Source of the DNA: Dictyophora rubrovolvata
Taxonomy: Eukaryota > Basidiomycota > Agaricomycetes > Phallales > Phallaceae
DNA: 64,000 bases
Assembly: GCA_029959195.1 (NCBI GenBank)
Contig: CP114123.1
Location: 1,054,001 to 1,118,000, forward strand
Direction: 5' to 3'
This document shows, in pieces, positions 61,240 to 64,000 of this stretch; position 1 is the stretch's first letter, and the number at the start of each line of letters is the position of its first letter. A program made the translations under genes and the position numbers. The notes below the pieces were generated by a model, which was given only the letters and a program-made list of their open reading frames with translations, searched no databases and was not told the DNA's origin.

Positions 61240-62850
61240 GTCAAAAACGAATTTCCTTTGGTCTGTTGTAGAAACATGGAGGGAAGGACTTTATAAAAGC
61301 ACAGGTATGCCAGTGACGCCATGCTTTGATCCTTCAAAGGACCGTAAGCCGAGCCGGCATATCTTCTGAAAAAAAAAAGAGAATAGATTAAAGATTTGTT
61401 GCGTCACGCTAAAAAGGAAAGAAAAAATACGGGAAGCTCCTGTGCATGTAATTTTCCGACTAATGGCGAAAGATTTAAATAGACAACGGTAGGGGATCTG
61501 CCTCGGACAAGGATTCCCGTTAGTTGAGTATGGAGAAGCTGGCGTTTAATTTCCAAAGGAACTCGTGAGGCGATGGAGAATCGCAAGATAATCTGACTTG
61601 AAGTTATCCAGCATTGATGAACAATCTAAAAGATCAAGAAGCATTAGTACGAGCATTCAATCATAACGGGCCCTCGTATGCTTCATGATTCGGTAGATAA
61701 ATAATAATCAGAGTAAAGGAAATTCGGCAAGAGAGACCGGAGGGCGTAAAAACCAATTCCGATAAGCAAAAGCCGACTCTCGCTGAATTTTTCTCGTGGA
61801 TTGGTGTTTCTTTTTTTTTCTCCTTTCGGGAAGGTAAATAAGCTTCTCACAATATGGTAAGACCGTCTACATCGGGTAAAGGCTGAGGGCAAGCCGCAAA
61901 AGGGTCCGTGGGTCGTAATACGTACACACATTAGTGAGAGCACAAGCGAGCGGACATTATTGTGGAATGTTTATGTCATGCTTCGAATTATTAGTTCACG
62001 TTTACAGGTAGTTTGGCCATGGGTCGCATGACGGTGGCATAAATTTATCTTATCAGTATTGACATGAGCCCATCAGTGGACCAGAGGGTGGTGTCAAAGG
62101 CTTACGTATGCAAAAATCAATTGGACCTGACGACAGTACAGCGATACTTAGAAAGATGAAATGCATGTAGCTGCGAGTATAGCCTGAGGAAGCACAACCG
62201 TTTGTGGGAACACCGTGGCTGCAATGTCTGGCTATAAAAAATGATGAGATTTCTGGTCTCGTTTTATGGTCAACTTGATACAATACTTACTACCGATACT
62301 AATAACCGTTAGCTCAAAAAACTGAATTTCAAAACATGCCATGCACCCCACAGCATGCATTCCATGTTCATGGATTTCAACGACATTCACGTGGAGGAGC
62401 CTGTAGTAATTATCACGCGGTTGCTGTGCATGTGTCGTTTAGTCATCCGGATATTAAAAATAGAGATATAGGGACTCAACCAGCGTAGAAATCGGACGTT
62501 TTTTGGAGGGAAATATTCAATGCACAACACTGCTGCGCAGTCGAGAATCAATTTTTTTTCGAGCAGGTCAGACATGATATTGTCATACTAATCGATGGAA
62601 CACTATGGGCGCCAGACAGCGGGGTGCTGTGCGGATTGCACCGCCCAGCCGCCCAGTCACTGGCTCGTCACCAAGTCACTGTTTCAGTCTCCCCGTGAAA
62701 AGGGCAGAGTGAATCACCTTCTTTGTCTTGCGACAGCTTGCGACCTAGAAAAGTCTCTCGTGCCGCCCGAAGAGAGGCAGCTGTCATATCTGCAACCACA
62801 CAAGGTCTCAGTTGCTTGAGAACGACAAGCTCGTTTTTCTAAATACCCAA
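61240..62850. other. Interval with unresolved minus-strand frames, upstream of PKC1
   Basis: Some minus frames look partly protein-like: RRYAGSAYGPLKDQSMASLA near 61300-61370, FSIASRVPLEIKRQLLHTQL near 61500-61585, and a frame from 62575 starting MSDLLEKKLILDCAAVLCIE. They may be exons of one gene running toward the AtuA-like start, or 5' sequence of it, but I find no consistent splicing or family. The interval from about 62600 to 62850 is the PKC1 leader. Confidence 0.35.
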
Positions 62851-64000
62851 ATGGTAAGCATTTTTCTCTCAACCCCATCCCGATTTTGACAATCTTAAAT
62901 GTTAAACGATCTCTTCTAGTCTCAAGAGCTCGACGAAAAAATTCAGGATGTCTACAAACGTATCCAGACGGAGCGGAAGGTCATCGAGGCTTCCGAGATG
63001 ATGCGTTTGGCCACCAATAACCAAGATGTCATTCGTCGAGCTAATGCTCAGATCCATACTGCTCAACGCTCTTTGTCTTACTTTGAAGAGACTCTCCGTC
63101 AGCTTATGGCACGCAAGCAGCAGACCGCAGATTCATCTGCCAGCTCTCAACTCAGTTTAGGTTCTTCATTATTCCCTGAACAACCCTTTAACTTTAGACT
63201 AAGCAATCGCGTGCCAGATGATCGTGCCAGATCCACCCAGATACCACCAAATGCTGAATGGGATGGTACAAATAACCAATATATCAATCCTCCGAAGGAC
63301 GATATGCCTAAAGCAAAGACTTATAGTGCATTAGGTTCGTTGCTCCACGCTCTTCGCTGCCCTATCCCAGCGTTCCCGAATAACGCTTTCATCTTCGTAC
63401 AGATTTGGTCAAAGCTGATACCCCTCTCACGACCGCCAAGATATCTCGGATGCTTCATCAGCTCGAGTTCAAACTCCAAGTAGAGAAACAGTACAAAAGT
63501 GGAATAGACAAGATGTCGAAGCTCTACCAGGCAGACCTGGACAGAAAGAGTCGAGATGTAGAATCGAAAAAAATGGAAAGTAAGAGAGTTGAAAGTGATG
63601 CCAAGATTCAGTTGCTTCAGACGGCTTTGAAGCAATACAAGAACCTCCATATCATCGATGATCCCGATGAAGATGGTATATGATTCTTCCTTCGATCCTT
63701 ACACAAGATCCTCATACTAATTGTTTCCAACAGAAACTCCTGAAGGAGAAGATCGCAAAAATAACTTGAGAAAGCCCCAGTCCGGAAAATTGCAGATATC
63801 CATTCGTTACGCACGCGATCTAGAACATGCTCCCTTCCTCAAGACCGGCCGATCATATAAACCTATAAACGATACTACAGTGGCCATCAAAGTTGAAGGC
63901 ACCCAGCGAGCCAAGACACATTTCTCTCGGACCGACAAATGGATGGAAGATTTCGAAATCGCCGTGGATAAAGCCAACGAAGTTGAAATAACGATTTACG
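62851..64000 (+). CDS. PKC1: Protein kinase C (Pkc1), N-terminal part, cut by window end
   Basis: Fungal Pkc1 acts downstream of Rho1 in the cell-wall integrity pathway. The visible part starts with an ATG at 62851 that is followed at once by a GT intron; the next exon reads SQELDEKIQDVYKRIQTERK and IEASEMMRLATNNQDVIRRA, then AQRSLSYFEETLRQLMARKQ, the first HR1 repeat. A second HR1 coiled coil is seen near 63410-63670 (TTAKISRMLHQLEFKLQVEK, LLQTALKQYKNLHIIDDPD). The last exon in the window enters the C2-like domain (LQISIRYARDLEHAPFLK and VAIKVEGTQRAKTHFSRTDK). The C1 and kinase domains lie beyond the window. The order HR1-HR1-C2 is that of fungal Pkc1. Confidence 0.92.

Overview
The window is nuclear DNA of a filamentous basidiomycete, most likely a mushroom-forming agaricomycete. 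Genes are split by many 45-60 nt introns, spacing is tight and divergent in the gene-rich parts, and the gene content is fungal: a DASH kinetochore subunit, a fungal endosulfine, an Msb2-type mucin, an N-terminal fungal PKC and DUF6533 seven-helix proteins, a family expanded in Agaricomycetes. No CRISPR, prophage, rRNA gene, convincing tRNA or intact transposon was seen.

Left part (1-15.4 kb). An intact 17-exon DUG2 gene (WD40 plus M20 peptidase, minus strand, 7787-11577) is divergently paired with an RPAP3-like TPR gene (11727-13386), followed by ureG (13642-15351). To the left lie a decayed tandem copy of DUG2 (1-3790), a remnant of ETF beta subunit (about 3798-3990), unexplained coding remnants and a DUF6533 membrane-protein gene (5187-6877).

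Centre (15.4-36.4 kb). This part is gene-poor: a His-rich unknown protein (18271-19701), about 6 kb with no recognisable gene, a SAM methyltransferase (25690-26848), ribosomal protein uL23 (27428-28189) and some weak open frames. At about 32.25-36.25 kb lies an inverted copy of the DUG2-DUF6533 block. Its DUG2 is collapsed by a large internal deletion, but its DUF6533 gene looks full length.

Right part (36.8-64 kb). A dense run of mostly housekeeping genes: an Msb2-like mucin, eS30, SDHB, CWF19-like, SHE9/MDM33, endosulfine, an unknown acidic protein, DASH subunit DAD1, NADPH-cytochrome P450 reductase, DNA polymerase alpha subunit B, an AtuA/DUF1446 family protein and the 5' part of PKC1. The mucin and PKC1 are both cell-wall or surface signalling genes; otherwise neighbours are not obviously linked in function.

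The main unusual structure is the repeated DUG2-DUF6533 block: three DUG2 copies (one intact, two dead) and two DUF6533 paralogues in inverted orientation about 27 kb apart. The dead copies both end close to the DUG2/RPAP3 divergent promoter. I found nothing I can defend as a new molecular system.
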